From Moniliophthora roreri (Eukaryota > Basidiomycota > Agaricomycetes > Agaricales > Marasmiaceae): a stretch of 64,000 bases of DNA. The DNA lies in contig LATX02000197.1 of the NCBI GenBank assembly GCA_001466705.2, positions 186,001 through 250,000 of the forward strand, in the 5' to 3' direction. The stretch's first letter is position 1. Each line of letters opens with the position of its first letter. The translations under genes and the position numbers were made by a program. Below the pieces are notes generated by a model. The model had not been told where the DNA came from. It did no database searches and saw nothing but the letters and a program-made list of their open reading frames with translations. Shown here in pieces: positions 61,023-64,000 of the stretch.

Positions 61023-61825
61023 TTTGGTTTCCTTAAACGGTGATAGAAGGGCTGCATGGAAAATGGGGTGGATTTTCCATTGGTGTGGTAATTCTAGCTT
61101 ATATGTCACCGGTCCTAGAACTTTGAGGATTTTGAATGGTCCTTCCCTTTTGGGAGCTAACTTCTTTGACGGGTACCTGGTGGCCAGATTCTTTGCTTCT
61201 AACCAGACCTTCTGTCCTTCCTCAAACGTATCTAGTTTCTGCTTTTCTCTCCGTATCATCTGTTGTCTTGCTAACTCTAGTAGGCTTGTAGTCTCTTCTC
61301 TAATCCTCTTTAATTCCTGGAGTCTTTCCTCTACTGAGGGGATCGTTGTTTTTTCGAATATGGTTGGGAGTGGACGAGGGTGACCCCCTTCGTAGACGAG
61401 TGGTCCACCAGGACTAGAATAGAATCCATCCTGTCACATTCAGGTAAGTCTGTGATAAGATCCATCGTGCAGATCTGGAACGGAAATGAGTTTAGTGCCG
61501 GCTTTATGGGTTGTATAGGTGTCCTCATGGGGTGAGTGTTGATTTTTGATTGTTGACACACAATGCAACCATCAACAAAAGATCTGATGAATTTGGCCAT
61601 CCCTGGCCACCAAAAATCTCTTTGTACCTGTTCAATGGTATTCCATTGTCCCAGATGTCCCACACCTGGCGTCTTGTGTATAACTTGTACCACATGTCGG
61701 CGGAGATCAGTGTCATTCAGGATGTAAACTCGATTTTGAAAGAAGAGTAATCCTCCTTCAATCTTCCAATCTGACAGTGTGGATTTGATTGGCGGCACAC
61801 CTTGTTGCAGTAACTGCTCTAAGGC
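61023..61825. repeat. First copy of 803-bp exact direct duplication
   Basis: Identical (offset 804) to 61827-62629. It covers the integrase remnant and the start of the chromodomain-bearing region. The copies flank the single N at 61826, the same pattern as at 58408. Confidence 0.85.
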
Positions 61826-61826
61826 N
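61826..61826. other. Assembly gap, single N
   Basis: One ambiguous base joining two identical 803-bp segments. Sequence to the right restarts at the base equivalent to 61023. Confidence 0.95.
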
Positions 61827-62629
61827 TTTGGTTTCCTTAAACGGTGATAGAAGGGCTGCATGGAAAATGGGGTGGATTTTCCATTGGTGTGGTAATTCTA
61901 GCTTATATGTCACCGGTCCTAGAACTTTGAGGATTTTGAATGGTCCTTCCCTTTTGGGAGCTAACTTCTTTGACGGGTACCTGGTGGCCAGATTCTTTGC
62001 TTCTAACCAGACCTTCTGTCCTTCCTCAAACGTATCTAGTTTCTGCTTTTCTCTCCGTATCATCTGTTGTCTTGCTAACTCTAGTAGGCTTGTAGTCTCT
62101 TCTCTAATCCTCTTTAATTCCTGGAGTCTTTCCTCTACTGAGGGGATCGTTGTTTTTTCGAATATGGTTGGGAGTGGACGAGGGTGACCCCCTTCGTAGA
62201 CGAGTGGTCCACCAGGACTAGAATAGAATCCATCCTGTCACATTCAGGTAAGTCTGTGATAAGATCCATCGTGCAGATCTGGAACGGAAATGAGTTTAGT
62301 GCCGGCTTTATGGGTTGTATAGGTGTCCTCATGGGGTGAGTGTTGATTTTTGATTGTTGACACACAATGCAACCATCAACAAAAGATCTGATGAATTTGG
62401 CCATCCCTGGCCACCAAAAATCTCTTTGTACCTGTTCAATGGTATTCCATTGTCCCAGATGTCCCACACCTGGCGTCTTGTGTATAACTTGTACCACATG
62501 TCGGCGGAGATCAGTGTCATTCAGGATGTAAACTCGATTTTGAAAGAAGAGTAATCCTCCTTCAATCTTCCAATCTGACAGTGTGGATTTGATTGGCGGC
62601 ACACCTTGTTGCAGTAACTGCTCTAAGGC
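61827..62629. repeat. Second copy of 803-bp exact direct duplication
   Basis: Repeat of 61023-61825. If the join is an artefact, the true sequence runs from 61825 directly to 62630, giving one integrase zinc-binding region and one chromodomain, as expected of a single element. Confidence 0.85.
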
Positions 62630-64000
62630 TGACTTATGAAAGTCGTCCGGGCCCAATCGTTCTATGATGTCTCCTTTCATTCCTAAGTCAATCCCTTTGA
62701 TGAATAATCAGTCCAGCAGCACAATGATATCCTCGTTATCACTGTCCACATCGTCCTGTTCGTTACTCCATCGTGATAGGGCATCAGCTTGAGTAATTGA
62801 TTTCCCTGGAATGTGTACTAACCCCAAGTCGAATTCCGATAAGAAAAGGCTCCACCTGGCTTGTCGCCTGTTCAACTTCTGTGCTGTTTGGAAATACGTT
62901 AAGTTCTTATGGTCCGATAAGATTACAACCTTGAATTTTCCTCCCATGAGGTAATGTCGCCACTCCATCAATGCCCAATAGATAGCTAAGAGTTCATGAT
63001 CGTAGATCTCGTAGTTCCATTCCGTGGGTGACAGGGATTTCGAAAGGTAGCCACATGGATGCCACTCACCATCTGTTCCTTTTTGTCGGAGAACAGCGCC
63101 CGTGGCCCATTTGGAGGCGTTAGCTTTGATGATGAAGAGCTTGTCAACATCTGGCATGACAAGTATTGGTTCTGAAAGAAACTTCGCCTTGAGGAGATCG
63201 AAGGCTACTTGACATTCCTTAGTCCATTCAAATTTCCGGTTCTTTTGCAATAGGTCGTTCATCGGTCTTGTCAATTGCGTGTACTTCTCTATGAACTTCC
63301 TATAAAAGTTCCCGAATCCCAAGAACGCACATACCCCTTTTACCGTTTGTGGAGGTTCCCATTCTGCTATCTCCATCAACTTTACAGGGTCCATGGTGAT
63401 GTAACCAGGTCTGATGACCATTCCCAGAAATATTACTTCCGTTACATTGAATTCACATTTCTCCGGTTTGAGGAACAGATTGTGCTTCTTGAGACGACGC
63501 ATCAATTGTTCTGTTCGCTCCCTGTGTTCGATCTGATCCTTGGAGAAAAGAAGGATTTCGTCCATATAGACTACACACCACCCTTCATCGATGAAGTCAG
63601 AAAGGATGTCATTCATGAAAGCCTGGAAGGTAGCTGGGGAGTTGCTTAATCCAAAGAACATGACCGTTGGTTCAAAAAGTCCTCTGTTAGTTTTAAAGGC
63701 GGCTTTCCACTGATCTCCGTCCTTTATCCTAACATTGTTGTAACCGTTTCGAAGATCAAGTTTCATAAACACCGTTGCTCCCTTCAGTTTGTCAAGAAGT
63801 TCTGAAATCAGCGGTAGAGGGTAGGCGTTCTTTACCGTTCCCTTGTTGAGTTCTCAGTAGTCCTGGGTTGGTCATAATGCTCCCTTTTCCTTTTTGGCTA
63901 CAAAGAAGAAAGGGGACGCCATCGGTGATTTCGATTTGTGAATGTACCCCTTCCGTAAGTTCTCTTCAAGGAATTTGTCCTGTTCTACTTGCTCTGCCAG

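Larger units (their letters stand above)
60771..64000 (-). pseudogene. Ty3/Gypsy chromodomain pol, defective and partial
   Basis: Minus strand, entering from beyond the right edge. Order: reverse transcriptase (63772 down: [29 protein letters not shown]), RNase H (about 62850-63130: [31 protein letters not shown]), integrase zinc-binding region (HVVQVIHKTPGVGHLGQW, CIVCQQS), start of the integrase core (TMDLITDLPE, ILVLVDH), and a C-terminal region with a chromodomain (YEVEAVVGHRLKKRPREFLV, WIRMEGMVNCLDLLKEY) ending PTPE at 60771. Defects: TGA codons at 63872-63874, 63854-63856 and 62708-62710; the second catalytic Asp of YxDD is Glu; the first RNase H Asp is Asn (63119-63121); and most of the integrase core is missing with a frame shift after STKGVTLV. 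Not autonomous. Confidence 0.88.

Overview
The window looks like a piece of a filamentous basidiomycete (Agaricomycete, mushroom-type) nuclear genome. Genes are split by many introns of about 49-65 nt with GT-AG (occasionally GC-AG) ends. Intergenic spaces are a few kb. The gene content includes families typical of Agaricomycetes: DUF6533-type membrane proteins, orphan multi-pass membrane proteins, RTA1-like proteins, HET-like paralogue arrays and chromodomain Ty3/Gypsy elements. No rRNA, CRISPR or bacterial-type operon is seen, and I found no convincing tRNA by eye.

Layout. 1-0.67 kb: 3' part of a DUF6533-type membrane protein (minus), running off the window. 1.6-3.0 kb: malate dehydrogenase (minus). 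3.0-6.8 kb: no confident gene. 6.8-7.7 kb: Ser/Pro-rich hypothetical protein (minus). 7.7-13.1 kb: no confident gene. 13.2-15.9 kb: amino-acid/GABA permease (plus) with a 6-nt microexon and a GC-AG intron. 16.2-20.1 kb: about 1258-residue coiled-coil protein (plus). 21.7-23.5 kb: second DUF6533-type protein (plus). 23.9-25.4 kb: glyceraldehyde-3-phosphate dehydrogenase (minus) with an ATG-only coding exon and a 5-nt microexon. 27-32 kb: two Ser/Thr-rich single-pass proteins flanking an RTA1-like protein. 32.3-34.3 kb: ferric-chelate reductase (minus).

36.4-48.3 kb is the most distinctive region. Three co-oriented paralogues of 749-773 residues combine a HET-like domain with a C-terminal membrane hairpin, and a truncated fourth copy lies at 52.4-52.7 kb. 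They share one intron position and an upstream TTAAAAG-like element. At 49-57.4 kb, a pair of genes (an orphan multi-pass membrane protein on minus and a Ser/Thr-rich single-pass protein on plus) has been duplicated in tandem. In the second copy the Ser/Thr gene has decayed, and a Ty3/Gypsy element sits in its last codons.

57.4 kb to the right edge is that retrotransposon (minus), with its 3' LTR at 57402-57839, an extra ORF after pol, and pol running off the window. The element is defective. Two single-N positions (58408 and 61826) are each flanked by long identical direct copies (1516 bp and 803 bp). These are best read as unmerged contig overlaps, so the apparent second LTR and second integrase fragment are probably not real.

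MDH, GAPDH, the permease and the reductase are housekeeping or nutrient genes with no obvious link to each other. The HET-like array, the paired membrane/surface-protein duplication and the transposon form a fast-evolving block on the right half.
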